A stretch of DNA of 64,000 nucleotides from JAMXLO01 sp963726125 (GCA_963726125.1 CAVSBG010000013.1:248001-312000); one strand, 5' to 3'. Positions 9,310 through 18,563 are shown, numbered from the stretch's first letter. Notes: a model not told the origin generated them from the sequence alone. Numbers and translations: made by a program.

Positions 9310-10644
9310 GTGATTCGACAGATCAAGCTTGGCTTGTCCATGCGCTACCTGGGTTATCACGCGGCAGCCTGGCGCCATCCGGCTGCCGATCCCGGTGCCG
9401 CTTCGAAGTTTGAGCATTTCTGCCGCGTCGCGCGCACGGCGGAGGCTGCTAAATTCGACATGCTGTTTCTCGCTGACGGGATCGGCATCCGTGCGAAGGA
9501 CGAACCGCCCGGTTCGCTTTGCCGTTCAGCGCAGAACGCGGAACTCGAGCCGATCACGCTGCTATCGGCTCTCGCGGTGGCAACGCAACGCATCGGCCTG
9601 GTGGCGACGGCATCGACGACGTACAACGAACCGTTCCATGTCGCGCGCAAGTACGCCTCGCTCGACCATATCAGTGGTGGCCGCGCCGGTTGGAACATCG
9701 TCACGTCGTGGTCGGAAGCAGAGGCGCGTAACTTCAATCGCGACCAGCACCTTGGTTATGAAGAACGCTACGAACGCGCGGCGGAATTCGTCGAGGTGGT
9801 GAAGGGCCTTTGGGACAGTTGGGAGGCTGATGCATTTTGCCACGACAAGGCCAGCGGCATCTTCTTCGATCCGCAAAAGCTGCATGTGCTCGCGCATGAC
9901 GGGAAGCACTTCAAGGTTCGCGGGCCGCTGAGCGTCGCGCGCACGCCGCAGGGACGGCCGATCCTTGTGCAGGCCGGTGCATCCGAGCAGGGACTGAACA
10001 TCGCGGCTGCGAATGCCGACGTCGTTTATGCCGCGCACCAGGACATCGTGGCCGCCAAGGCGTACTATGCCGATCTGAAGGGGCGTGTGGCGTCACAAGG
10101 GCGTTCGCCGGACCATCTGTTGATCATGCCCGGCGTGACGCCGTTCGTTGGGCGCACGCGGCAGGAGGCGCGGGACAAATTCGATCTGCTGAATGCACTG
10201 GTCGATCCGGTGCTGGGGCTATCCTATCTGTATGGACAGATGGGCGATCTTTCAGGGTATCCGGTCGATGGTCCGGTGCCGGAACCGAACAATCCGGAAC
10301 TCCGCAGCCTGGCGAAGAACCTTCTGAGGCTGGCACGGCGCGACAATCTGACGATCCGTCAGCTGTATACGCAGGTTGCCGCGGGGTTTGGGTTGCGCGT
10401 CTTCGTGGGTACCGCGGCGGACCTGGTCGACGAAATGGAGGCGTGGGTCAGTCAGGGCGCCGCGGACGGGTTCAATATCTGTCCGCCGGTGCTGCCGCTC
10501 TCACTCGACGAGTTCAACGAACTGGTCATGCCGGAGCTGCGCCATCGGCGGATGTTCCGCAGCGAATATGAAGGTCGCACGCTGCGGGACAATCTCGGTT
10601 TGCCGACGCCGAGCAACCGCTATTCGCTGTCGGAAGGTGCGTAA
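9310..10644 (+). CDS. LLM-class FMN-dependent monooxygenase, NtaA/SnaA/DszA family
   Basis: This 444-residue protein matches the nitrilotriacetate/dibenzothiophene-sulfone monooxygenase group. Markers are LGYHAAAWRHP, DMLFLADGIG, EPITLLSALAVATQRIGLV, the strongly conserved YNEPFHVARKYASLDHISGGRAGWN (given here as family markers in order) and VQAGASEQG. These enzymes use FMNH2 from a separate reductase to oxidise C-S, C-N or similar bonds. The start is GTG 9310; an in-frame ATG lies 11 codons in. The last 25 bp overlap convergently with the ectoine-synthase-like gene. No dedicated flavin reductase is adjacent. Confidence 0.85.
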   Translation: MIRQIKLGLSMRYLGYHAAAWRHPAADPGAASKFEHFCRVARTAEAAKFDMLFLADGIGIRAKDEPPGSLCRSAQNAELEPITLLSALAVATQRIGLVATASTTYNEPFHVARKYASLDHISGGRAGWNIVTSWSEAEARNFNRDQHLGYEERYERAAEFVEVVKGLWDSWEADAFCHDKASGIFFDPQKLHVLAHDGKHFKVRGPLSVARTPQGRPILVQAGASEQGLNIAAANADVVYAAHQDIVAAKAYYADLKGRVASQGRSPDHLLIMPGVTPFVGRTRQEARDKFDLLNALVDPVLGLSYLYGQMGDLSGYPVDGPVPEPNNPELRSLAKNLLRLARRDNLTIRQLYTQVAAGFGLRVFVGTAADLVDEMEAWVSQGAADGFNICPPVLPLSLDEFNELVMPELRHRRMFRSEYEGRTLRDNLGLPTPSNRYSLSEGA

Positions 10645-11012
10645 CTGCCATCAGGCTGATGGGTCTCCGCGCCTGCCAACGCGGGATAGAACACGCAGAC
10701 GAACCGAAGGTCTCCCTTGGTTGCGCGGACCACGTGCGCATCATGTTTGTCGAGTGCATAAACCGTTCCGGGTCGGATCGGGTGAACCTGACCGGTGGCG
10801 AGGTCTTCCACCTCCCCTTCCCCGCTGATGCAGTAGTTCGTCTCGAAATGATGCTTGTAGTGTAGCCGCTGCTCGCTGCCCGCCGTCACGATCGTGTCGC
10901 TGACCGAGCAGCCCATGCCGTCGGCGCGCAATATGAGCCGACGGCTGCGCCAGCCGGGCCCACCGACATCGCGTTCGGTTCCGACGATCTCATCCAGCGT
11001 CCTGACAATCAT
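10620..11012 (-). CDS. ectC: Ectoine synthase (EctC)-like cupin, solitary
   Basis: This 130-residue cupin is closely similar to L-ectoine synthase. It opens with MIVRTLDEIVGTERDV, then HYKHHFETNYCISGEGEVED, HPIRPGTVYALDKHDAHVVRA and a closing DGSY, which matches the family end to end at the usual length. EctC cyclises N-gamma-acetyl-diaminobutyrate to ectoine. No ectA, ectB or ectD is present in the window, so this is a solitary ectC. Solitary forms are known and may act on imported precursors or on other substrates. A symporter-type transporter lies upstream on the same strand (112-bp gap), and an ectoine-hydrolase homologue lies beyond the convergent monooxygenase gene. Confidence 0.85.
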   Translation of the reverse strand: MIVRTLDEIVGTERDVGGPGWRSRRLILRADGMGCSVSDTIVTAGSEQRLHYKHHFETNYCISGEGEVEDLATGQVHPIRPGTVYALDKHDAHVVRATKGDLRFVCVFYPALAGAETHQPDGSYAPSDSE

Positions 11013-11123
11013 TGCCTGGTCCCCTTTGTAATGAATACCTGGATCACGTGCACCGATGCGGCGATGTTATCGCGGTTCAACGGCATGCATGATCTTTGAG
11101 AAGCGGGCCTGCCCCCCGTGCCA

Positions 11124-12146
11124 TTATGGTTGTGGTCCAGTGGTTGATGCCGCGACAGCCAGTGCGCCGGGCACATGCCGGCGGACCGTGCCTCGCAGCG
11201 CGTATCGCCGGGCGAGAGCGGCACAGGCCATCAGTTGTAGTTGGTGGAAGATCATCAACGGCAGGACCACGAGACCGACCGAGGCGCCGGCGAACAGCGC
11301 GTTGGCCATTGGAATGCCGGTGACAAGGCTTTTTTTCGAGCCACAGAACACGATCGCGATTTCGTCTTCGCGGGAAAGACCGAAGCGGCGTGCGGCAAAG
11401 GCGGTTGTTGCCAGCATCGTCGCCAATAACACCGCGTCGATGATCGCAAGCACGAGAAGGCTGGATGCCGGTATGAGGGACCATGCGCCGGACAGGGTCG
11501 CTGCACTGAACGCGCCATAGACCATCAGCAGGACGGAACCACGATCGACCAGCTGCACAAAGCGATCATGGCGCTTCATCCAGGCGTTGATCCTGCTCTG
11601 CAATAACTGTCCGGCCAGGAACGGCAGCAGCAGGTGCGATGCGATCGAGACAAGTCCGTTCAGTGACCCTGCTCCATGAGTTTGAAGCAAGAGGCCGACC
11701 AGCAGCGGGGTCAGCACCATGCCGATCATGCTCGACAGCGAGGCGGCACACAGCGCGGCTGCGACATTGCCGCCCGCGATCGAGGTGAACACCACGGAGG
11801 CTTGCACGGTCGACGGCAAAGTGCAGAGAAACACCAGACCGGCGTAAAGTGATGGTGCCAGCAACCGGCCTGACAAGGGGCTCAACGCCAGCCCGAGGAG
11901 CGGAAAGACTACGAACGTGGCTGCCATGATTATAAGGTGGAGCCGCCAGTGCAGGATGCCGGCAAGCACCGCCTGGCGCGACAACCGCGCGCCCTGGAGG
12001 AAGAACAACAGTGCGATGGCGATCTCGCTGCCGATCGCGACCCAATGTGCGCTCTCGCCCCTGCACGGCAACGCCAGCGACAGGACCACCGCCGCCACTA
12101 TGGCGAGGGTGAAACTGTCGGGAAGGAGGCGAAATATCCTGCTCAT
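11124..12146 (-). CDS. Bile acid:Na+ symporter-family (SBF-like) transporter
   Basis: This is a roughly 340-residue inner-membrane protein with about ten hydrophobic segments of the SBF-like/YfeH type. Markers include the N-terminal RIFRLLPDSFTLAIVAAV, PLSGRLLAPSLYAGLVFL, CTLPSTVQASVVFTSIAGGN, and the crossing-helix motif FCGSKKSLVTGIPMANALF. Members move organic anions with sodium. The substrate is unknown here. The start was placed at the ATG of MSRIFRLLPD (12146), and an in-frame ATG 54 bases upstream is also possible. It lies upstream of the ectC-like gene on the same strand, so import of an ectC substrate is a reasonable but untested idea. Confidence 0.78.
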   Translation of the reverse strand: MSRIFRLLPDSFTLAIVAAVVLSLALPCRGESAHWVAIGSEIAIALLFFLQGARLSRQAVLAGILHWRLHLIIMAATFVVFPLLGLALSPLSGRLLAPSLYAGLVFLCTLPSTVQASVVFTSIAGGNVAAALCAASLSSMIGMVLTPLLVGLLLQTHGAGSLNGLVSIASHLLLPFLAGQLLQSRINAWMKRHDRFVQLVDRGSVLLMVYGAFSAATLSGAWSLIPASSLLVLAIIDAVLLATMLATTAFAARRFGLSREDEIAIVFCGSKKSLVTGIPMANALFAGASVGLVVLPLMIFHQLQLMACAALARRYALRGTVRRHVPGALAVAASTTGPQP

Positions 12147-12228
12147 CCGCTGCGGTGGCTGCCGTGTTGCATTGTGCCCTCGGTCGTGCGTGGTCGTCAC
12201 GGCCGGGTCATTCCGCCGGGCGGCCGAT

Positions 12229-12255
12229 AGCCGGTTCGCGGCCCGGCCATGACGG
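12229..12255. repeat. GGCCGG-type palindromic repeat
   Basis: An imperfect palindrome (GCCGG - 7 bases - CCCGGC) followed by CATGACGG lies in the 183-bp spacer between the phn transport genes and the symporter gene. It belongs to the dispersed family seen at 1755, 24391 and 57984. Confidence 0.5.
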
Positions 12256-12329
12256 TGGGGGCGACCTTGACCGTGGGCGGCACCCTATGAAAGCCAAGGG
12301 CTGACCGCAAGCTGGCGGCGCCGAGAACT

Positions 12330-13172
12330 CTATTGTTCGCGGGGCGCACCCATGATCGCCGCGCGCAGCCGGCGGGAGATCACGTCGATCACCGCGACAG
12401 TGATCAGCACCATCACGATCAGGAATGCTGCTTCCTGCCACTCCAGCACGCGGATCATCTCCGACAGGTAGAGACCGATCCCGCCAGCTCCCACGATGCC
12501 GATGATGGTCGCCGACCGTGTGTTCGATTCGAAAAAGTACAGCGCCTGGCTGGCGAATACCGGTAGCACCTGTGGCAGCAGCCCGAAGCGCATCACGGCA
12601 AGCCGGCCGCCGCCGGCTGCGATCACGCCTTCCACTGGCCCTCTGTCAGCGGTCTCGATCGCTTCCGACATCAGCTTGGCCAACGCCGCGAAATCGGTTG
12701 AGGCGATCGCCAATGCGCCGGCAAACGGCCCCAGGCCGACGACGTTGATCCAGATCAGTGCCCATATCAGCGTATCCACGCTGCGGATCGTGTCCAGCAC
12801 GCGGCGTGACAGGAAATGCACGATGCGCCCCGCGACCACGTTGCGTGCGGCGAGAAACCCCAACGGCAGAGCCAGGACGCCGGCCGCGGTGGTGCCGAGG
12901 AACGCGATTGCCAATGTCTGGCCCAGTGCCCCGAGATAGGTCCAGAAGTGATCCCAACTGCCGGGTGACGGGGGAAACATGAGCAGAGTGATATCGCCCA
13001 GGCGTCCCAGACCGGCGAAGATCCGTCCAGGCGTGACATCCAGCACCAGCAGTGCGGCCACGTAGCTCACCAGCACCGCCCCACCGACCAGCAAGGCCGT
13101 GGGATTGTAGGTCCGCGGCGGCTGCGGCAGTCCCGCCGCGTGGGTCATGAAGTCGGCGCGCAGGTCGCTCAT
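12330..13172 (-). CDS. phnE: Phosphonate-type ABC transporter permease (second copy)
   Basis: This is a 280-residue inner-membrane permease of the PhnE family. It has several transmembrane helices and the EAA-type loop EAIETADRGPVEGVIAAGGGR, then SNTRSATIIGIVGAGGIGLYLSEMI at the C-terminus, which is characteristic of PhnE. The start at 13172 overlaps the stop of the upstream permease by four bases (ATGA), indicating translational coupling. It is the last gene of phnC-phnD-phnE-phnE. Two permeases presumably form a heterodimer in the importer. Confidence 0.88.
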   Translation of the reverse strand: MSDLRADFMTHAAGLPQPPRTYNPTALLVGGAVLVSYVAALLVLDVTPGRIFAGLGRLGDITLLMFPPSPGSWDHFWTYLGALGQTLAIAFLGTTAAGVLALPLGFLAARNVVAGRIVHFLSRRVLDTIRSVDTLIWALIWINVVGLGPFAGALAIASTDFAALAKLMSEAIETADRGPVEGVIAAGGGRLAVMRFGLLPQVLPVFASQALYFFESNTRSATIIGIVGAGGIGLYLSEMIRVLEWQEAAFLIVMVLITVAVIDVISRRLRAAIMGAPREQ

Positions 13173-14053
13173 TGGCTGCCGTCCAGCGCCAGCAGTCGAT
13201 GACGGAGGCGTTCGGAGATCATGTCCAGCAGCATCACGCAGACTATGATGAGCACCAGCATTGCGCTGACGTCCTGGTAATAGAATTTTCGAATGGCGAT
13301 CAGCAGATCCTCGCCGATGCCGCCGGCGCCGACGAAGCCAATCACCGCGGCGCCCCGGACATTGATCTCCAGGCGTAACAGCGTATAGCTGGCGAAATTC
13401 GACATGACCTGCGGCAAGGCGCCGAAGCGGACGCGCGCCAGCCAGCCTCCGCCGGTTGCCGCGATCCCCTCGACCGGGTTCATGCTGATGCTCTCCACCA
13501 CCTCGGTGAACAGTTTCCCTAATGTTCCGGCAGAATGCAGCGTTAGTGCCAAAACGCCCGGCAACGGGCCAAGGCCGAATGCCACGACAAATAGCATCGC
13601 GAACACAAGGTCCGGCACTGTGCGCAGCAGTTCCAGGACGCGTCGTACGATCAGACGCAGCACGGCGAAGCGCGAGAGATTTCGGCTCGCCAGGAAGCAA
13701 CCGCAAAACGCGATGGCGAATCCGCTCAGCGTGCCGACATAGGCGATGAGCAGGGTCTGGCCGAGCAGGCGCAACCAGCGTCGCAGTCCCCAAAACCAAT
13801 CGACGGGGTCGGTCCAGACGCGGCCGCCAGCGTCCAGGGTCAGCAACCGGTCGAAGTAGGATGTGAAATGGCCGAACTTGGTCCAGAAAGTCACTGGACT
13901 GACCTCGGCGCCGACGACCGCGACGCCGAGCGCCAGCAGAAACACCACAACGCAGAGCAGTGTCTGACGTTGCCGCGCCGCCACCTCCTGATCATAGGCG
14001 GCGGCGAGCGCGGCACGTTGCGGTTCAGGCAACGTCGCGACGAAATGCGACAC
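13169..14053 (-). CDS. phnE: Phosphonate-type ABC transporter permease
   Basis: This is a roughly 294-residue PhnE-family permease with a longer N-terminal periplasmic/cytoplasmic stretch. The EAA-like loop is EVVESISMNPVEGIAATGGG, with NVRGAAVIGFVGAGGIGEDLL downstream. The frame is open far upstream, but that part is antisense to phnD and not conserved. A GTG at 14053, 20 bases after the phnD stop, is the most sensible start although no strong ribosome-binding site is seen. It is part of the phnCDEE operon and overlaps the next permease by ATGA. Confidence 0.82.
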   Translation of the reverse strand: MSHFVATLPEPQRAALAAAYDQEVAARQRQTLLCVVVFLLALGVAVVGAEVSPVTFWTKFGHFTSYFDRLLTLDAGGRVWTDPVDWFWGLRRWLRLLGQTLLIAYVGTLSGFAIAFCGCFLASRNLSRFAVLRLIVRRVLELLRTVPDLVFAMLFVVAFGLGPLPGVLALTLHSAGTLGKLFTEVVESISMNPVEGIAATGGGWLARVRFGALPQVMSNFASYTLLRLEINVRGAAVIGFVGAGGIGEDLLIAIRKFYYQDVSAMLVLIIVCVMLLDMISERLRHRLLALDGSQ

Positions 14054-14073
14054 GCGGGAGGTCTTGGGGCTAG

Positions 14074-15006
14074 CTAGCTCTGCTTGCGACGCAACTTGTC
14101 GACGAAGGCCACCATCTTGATCGTGTCGGCGTAGGCGGCGTTGTCGGTCTCCTGCCACGGCAGGTTCTTGCCATCCGACAGTCGATCGAATGCCGCCTTG
14201 TCGGCGGTGGCGGCATTCATATATGCCGCGCGGATCGCGGTCTTCAGATCGGGTGGCAGGTCGCTCAACATTGCGGTCGGCGAGTTGATGATCAAAGCCG
14301 ACTTCAGGATGATCCGGAAGTCGTCTTTCTTCATCGGGCTGCCGTTGGCGTTCTTCAGCATGCCCTTGGTCAACATGCGCGTCAGGTTGGAATCGTCGTC
14401 GGCGTTCCACCAGTTGGCGCAGACATCGACGGTCTTGTCTGCGACGGCGATCACCGCGTTCTCATGGCTGCCGGTGACGAGCACCTTGCTGAAATAGCCG
14501 TTCGCGTCCTCGATGCCGAGTTTGTCGAGCGTATAGAGCGGCATGTTGTAGCCCGACGTCGAATTTGGATCGACGAGGCCAATATTCTTGCCCTTCAGGT
14601 CTTCGATCTTTTGGTAAGGGCTGTCAGCGCGCACATAGAACACTGAATAGTAACCCTTGGTGCCGTCGCTGTTCACGTCGATCACGAAGGCATCGGTCTG
14701 CACGCCGGTCATGCGCGCACGCGAAAACGAGGCCGGGCCGTAGTAACCGATATGAATGTTGCCGGCGCGTTGACCTTCGATCACCGCGGCGTAGTCGTTG
14801 GCCACGCGGAGCGTCACCTTGGTGCCGAGCGTATGCGAGAGATAATCGGTAAATGGCGTGAACCGGTTCACCACACCCGAGGCATTTTCGGCGGGCACTA
14901 CGGCCAACACAAGTTCTGGATATTCACTCTTCCATGTTTGCGCCATCGCAGCAGGCGCAACAGCAACGCTCGCGATTGCTCCGAGCATAGTACGACGATT
15001 GATCAT
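14074..15006 (-). CDS. phnD: Phosphonate-type ABC transporter substrate-binding protein
   Basis: This is a 310-residue periplasmic binding protein. The N-terminus MINRRTMLGAIASVAVAPAAMAQ is a signal peptide, possibly Tat-type (RRTML). The mature protein has the PhnD-like segments VVPAENASGVVNRFTPFTDYL, GYYGPASFSRAR and VDPNSTSGYNMP. It captures phosphonates or similar phosphorus compounds for the permease pair. Phosphite or phosphate-ester specificity cannot be excluded, because no C-P lyase or phosphonatase gene is in the window. Confidence 0.88.
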   Translation of the reverse strand: MINRRTMLGAIASVAVAPAAMAQTWKSEYPELVLAVVPAENASGVVNRFTPFTDYLSHTLGTKVTLRVANDYAAVIEGQRAGNIHIGYYGPASFSRARMTGVQTDAFVIDVNSDGTKGYYSVFYVRADSPYQKIEDLKGKNIGLVDPNSTSGYNMPLYTLDKLGIEDANGYFSKVLVTGSHENAVIAVADKTVDVCANWWNADDDSNLTRMLTKGMLKNANGSPMKKDDFRIILKSALIINSPTAMLSDLPPDLKTAIRAAYMNAATADKAAFDRLSDGKNLPWQETDNAAYADTIKMVAFVDKLRRKQS

Positions 15007-15033
15007 CGATTGTCCCCTGTTGAAGTGATCCGG

Positions 15034-15837
15034 TCAGGCGTGAGCAGCAGCGATCTCGGCGACGGCCGGAAGGGCGCGTGTATCGGCTCCCATCACCTCG
15101 TTGGCTTCCATGCCGTACAGCTCGCGGGCAACATCATCGGTCAGCGCGGCGGGTACGTCGTCGAACACAACGCGGCCGTGAGCCATGCCAATCATGCGGT
15201 CGCAATAGGTGTGCGCCAGATCGAGCGAGTGCAGGTTGCACAGCACAGTCAAACCGAAATGCCGGTTGATGCGCTGCAAGGCGTCCATCACGATGCGGGC
15301 GTTGCGCGGGTCGAGCGACGCGACGGGCTCATCGGCCAGCACGATCTCCGGTTCCTGCACCAGTGCACGGCAGATCGCGACGCGCTGCTGCTGGCCGCCC
15401 GACAGATGATCGGCGCGACGAGGCGCGAGCGCTGCCATGTCGAATTGATCCAGTGCGGCGAACGCAAGATTGCGATCCTCCTGCGGCCAGGCCTTGATCG
15501 CCGCGCGCCAGAACGGCGTGTGCGCGAGCCGACCGAGCAGCACGTTGTTCAGCACGTCGAGCCGGCCGACCAGGTTGAACTGCTGGAAGATCATGGCGCA
15601 GCGGCGCCGCCAGTCGCGCAGGTTGCGTCCGGCCAGATGCGTAACGTCGGTGTCGCGCCACACGATGCGTCCGGCGGTCGGCTCCGCGAGCCTGTTCAGC
15701 ATTCGCAAGAGGGTGGATTTTCCGGCACCGGAACGACCTATCACCGCGACGAATTGTCCTGCTGGAACGACCAGACTCACGTCCTGTACGGCACGCGTGT
15801 CACCAAAGGCCTTGGTCAGGCCCTCCAACACCAGCAT
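15034..15837 (-). CDS. phnC: Phosphonate-type ABC transporter ATP-binding protein
   Basis: This is a 267-residue ATPase subunit with Walker A GRSGAGKST, Q-loop IFQQFNLV, signature LSGGQQQRVAI, Walker B IVLADEPVASLDP and the switch histidine in LCNLHSLD. The order of sequence matches PhnC. ATG 15837 follows GAAGGGG; an in-frame GTG at 15843 is the alternative. It is the first gene of the minus-strand phnCDEE set, which ends at 12330. Confidence 0.9.
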   Translation of the reverse strand: MLVLEGLTKAFGDTRAVQDVSLVVPAGQFVAVIGRSGAGKSTLLRMLNRLAEPTAGRIVWRDTDVTHLAGRNLRDWRRRCAMIFQQFNLVGRLDVLNNVLLGRLAHTPFWRAAIKAWPQEDRNLAFAALDQFDMAALAPRRADHLSGGQQQRVAICRALVQEPEIVLADEPVASLDPRNARIVMDALQRINRHFGLTVLCNLHSLDLAHTYCDRMIGMAHGRVVFDDVPAALTDDVARELYGMEANEVMGADTRALPAVAEIAAAHA

Positions 15838-15938
15838 CGCCACCCCTTCGCGTCTGCGAGGCAGCTATGGCAGAGGGCTGGGCGGCTGTTTGTTAAGCTT
15901 CGGTGAAGCTGTAGCGCGCTGATTCAGAACGGATTTCG

Positions 15939-16214
15939 CTACCGCGTCATCCGCCCGATCGTCTCGACCAGCTCTTCGACCTTGTGCTGCTGCTCCGCCG
16001 GATCGCCCGACGCGAACGCGTCAGCGACACAGTGGGACACGTGATCGCGCAGTACTTGCTCCTCCACCTTATGGAGCGCCGCCCGCACTGCGTCGATCTG
16101 GGTCAGCACATCGACACAGTAACGGTCCTGTTCGACCATGCGCAGAACGCCACGCACCTGGCCCTCGATCCGCTTCAGTCGAACCGCCACCGCCTGCTTG
16201 GTCGCATCGTGCAT
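15939..16214 (-). CDS. csoR: CsoR/RcnR-family metal-sensing repressor
   Basis: This 91-residue all-helical repressor of the DUF156 family has the copper-binding set Cys (YCVDVLTQI), His and Cys (RDHVSHC) as in CsoR, which binds Cu(I) and then releases DNA. It is divergent from the copper ATPase gene. The 39-bp spacer between the two genes contains an inverted repeat, ATACCCT/AGGGTAT, which fits autoregulation and control of the ATPase. Confidence 0.88.
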   Translation of the reverse strand: MHDATKQAVAVRLKRIEGQVRGVLRMVEQDRYCVDVLTQIDAVRAALHKVEEQVLRDHVSHCVADAFASGDPAEQQHKVEELVETIGRMTR

Positions 16215-16218
16215 CTTG

Positions 16219-16240
16219 ATACCCTACCCTGGAAGGGTAT
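16219..16240. promoter_or_regulatory. Likely CsoR operator
   Basis: The inverted repeat ATACCCT - 8 bases - AGGGTAT lies between the divergent csoR and copA genes, 4 bases from the csoR start and 13 bases before the copA start. G/C-tract inverted repeats of this type are the known CsoR binding pattern. Function is inferred from position. Confidence 0.65.
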
Positions 16241-16253
16241 ATGTAGCGCGCAC

Positions 16254-18563
16254 ATGCTAATGGAACAAGCCATGGATCACGTCGCCTTGCCTCAGCCGGT
16301 TTCGCCGCCGGAGCCCGAGAGCAGGACTGCGACCGATCCCGTCTGCGGCATGACCGTCGATCCGGTGATTACGCAGCACCATTTCGACCACAAGGGAACG
16401 ATCTTCCATTTCTGCTCCGCCGGGTGCCGCGGCAAATTTGCTGTGGATCCGGGCAAGTATCTGGAGCGCGGCGAAGAGCCACACGCAGCCGAGCCGGGCG
16501 CCACCTACACCTGTCCGATGCATCCCGAGGTGCGCCAGATCGGGCCCGGCAGCTGCCCGATCTGCGGCATGGCCCTCGAACCAGTCGCGATCACCGCCGA
16601 ACCCCAGGCCAATCCCGAACTCGTCGACATGAGACGGCGTTTCTGGATGGGTCTGGTCCTCACGCTTCCGGTCGTCGCGCTCGACATGGGCAACGGCCTG
16701 GGCCTGCCCTACGCCAACTGGCTCCAGTTCATCCTCGCCACGCCGGTGTTCCTCTGGGTCGGCTGGCCCCTGTTGGCCCGAGGCTGGGACTCGATCGTCC
16801 ACCGTAGCCTCAACATGTTCACCCTGATCGCGCTCGGCACAGGCGCAGCCTGGCTCTACAGCGTCGTCGGCACGCTCGCCCCTGGCATCTTCCCACCCAG
16901 CTTCCGCGACACTGACGCGACGGTTCCGGTATATTTCGAGGCTGCTTCCGTCATCATGGTGCTCGTGCTGCTCGGCCAGGTCCTGGAACTGCGTGCGCGC
17001 GAGCAGACCGGGGGGGCCATTCGCGCGCTGCTCAACCTCGCCCCCAAAACTGCCCGACGCGTCACTCCGGACGGCACCGACGAGGAAATCCCGCTCGCCC
17101 TTGTCCACCCAGGCGATCGGCTCCGCGTCCGTCCCGGCAATTCCATTCCAGTTGACGGCATCGTGCTCGAGGGCATGACCGCTATCGACGAATCGATGGT
17201 TACGGGCAAATCGATGCCGGTCGCGAAGCATCCGCAGGACCGGCTCATCGGCGGCACGGTCAACACCACGGGCGCGCTGATCATGCAGGCCGAGCGTGTC
17301 GGCAGCGACACGGTGCTGGCCAAGATCGTCGCCATGGTCGCGGAGGCGCAGCGGTCCCGCGCGCCCATCCAGCGCCTCGCCGATATCGTGGCCGGCTGGT
17401 TCGTGCCGGCGGTGATTGCGGCCGCGGTGCTGACTTTCGCGGCCTGGATGATCTGGGGGCCGCCCCCTGCCCTCGCCTATGCGCTGATCGCAGCCGTCTC
17501 AGTGCTGATCATTGCGTGCCCCTGTGCCCTGGGCCTGGCCACCCCGATGTCCATCATGGTGGGTGTCGGCAAGGGAGCCGGCGCCGGTGTCCTGATCCGC
17601 TCCGCCGATACACTCGAACGCCTGGAAAAGGTCGATACGCTGGTAGTGGACAAGACCGGCACGCTGACTGAGGGCAAACCCCGTGTCACCGCCATTACGC
17701 CGGAGCCGGGTTACTCCGGGCCTGACCTGCTGACGCTTGCCGCATCGCTGGAGCGGTCCAGCGAACACCCACTCGCCGCCGCAATCATCGCCGAGGCGCG
17801 CGCCCGCAACTTGGCCCTGACCGAGCCCGGCGACTTCCGCTCGATGACCGGCAAAGGGGTCACGGGCATCGTCAGCGGCCATGCAGTCGCGCTGGGCAAC
17901 CGCCGCCTGATGGCTGACCTGGCGATTGCATTCGAGGATCGCCCCGGCAATGCCGCGGCGCTGCTGATTGCGATCGACGGTAATGCCGCGGGCACCATCA
18001 CTGTCGCAGACCCGATCAAGTCCACCGCCGTTGACGCGCTCCGTCGGCTTCGCGATCAGGGCGTCCGGATCGTGATGCTGACCGGCGACAATCGCAGCAC
18101 AGCCGAAACGGTGGCCGGTCAACTCGGCATCACCGATGTGATTGCCGAAGTCCTTCCTGAGGACAAGCACGCCGCCATCAGTCGCTTGAAGACCGACAAT
18201 CATGTGGTTGCCATGGCGGGCGACGGAGTCAATGACGCCCCTGCCCTCGCCGCCGCTGATGTTGGCATCGCCATGGGCACCGGCACCGAGGTCGCCATGA
18301 ACAGTGCCGGCATCACGCTGGTAAAGGGCGACCTTACCGGCATCGCGCGCGCCATCACACTCAGCCGTGCCACGATGGGCAACATTCGCCAGAACTTGGC
18401 GTTGGCGTTCCTCTACAACGTGATCTGCGTGCCGATCGCCGCCGGCGTGCTGTACCCGGCGTTCGGCGTGCTACTGAGCCCGATGGTCGCCGCGCTCGCC
18501 ATGTCGCTGAGTTCAGTGTCTGTCATCACCAATGCGCTGCGGCTGAGGCAGGCACGGCTGTAG
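16254..18563 (+). CDS. copA: Copper-exporting P1B-type ATPase
   Basis: This is a 769-residue heavy-metal ATPase. The N-terminus is not a classic HMA domain. It is a YHS motif (TDPVCGMTVDP) followed by a heavy-metal-binding segment (YTCPMHPEV...CPICGMALEP). The membrane metal site is CPC in IIACPCALGLATP (about residue 421). The phosphorylation site is DKTGTLTEG (about 466), with HP in SSEHPLAAAI and the hinge GDGVNDAPAL. It exports Cu(I) from the cytosol. The open frame continues upstream through csoR, but that part is antisense, so ATG 16254 is used; 16260 and 16272 are alternatives. No strong ribosome-binding site is visible. Confidence 0.9.
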   Translation: MLMEQAMDHVALPQPVSPPEPESRTATDPVCGMTVDPVITQHHFDHKGTIFHFCSAGCRGKFAVDPGKYLERGEEPHAAEPGATYTCPMHPEVRQIGPGSCPICGMALEPVAITAEPQANPELVDMRRRFWMGLVLTLPVVALDMGNGLGLPYANWLQFILATPVFLWVGWPLLARGWDSIVHRSLNMFTLIALGTGAAWLYSVVGTLAPGIFPPSFRDTDATVPVYFEAASVIMVLVLLGQVLELRAREQTGGAIRALLNLAPKTARRVTPDGTDEEIPLALVHPGDRLRVRPGNSIPVDGIVLEGMTAIDESMVTGKSMPVAKHPQDRLIGGTVNTTGALIMQAERVGSDTVLAKIVAMVAEAQRSRAPIQRLADIVAGWFVPAVIAAAVLTFAAWMIWGPPPALAYALIAAVSVLIIACPCALGLATPMSIMVGVGKGAGAGVLIRSADTLERLEKVDTLVVDKTGTLTEGKPRVTAITPEPGYSGPDLLTLAASLERSSEHPLAAAIIAEARARNLALTEPGDFRSMTGKGVTGIVSGHAVALGNRRLMADLAIAFEDRPGNAAALLIAIDGNAAGTITVADPIKSTAVDALRRLRDQGVRIVMLTGDNRSTAETVAGQLGITDVIAEVLPEDKHAAISRLKTDNHVVAMAGDGVNDAPALAAADVGIAMGTGTEVAMNSAGITLVKGDLTGIARAITLSRATMGNIRQNLALAFLYNVICVPIAAGVLYPAFGVLLSPMVAALAMSLSSVSVITNALRLRQARL

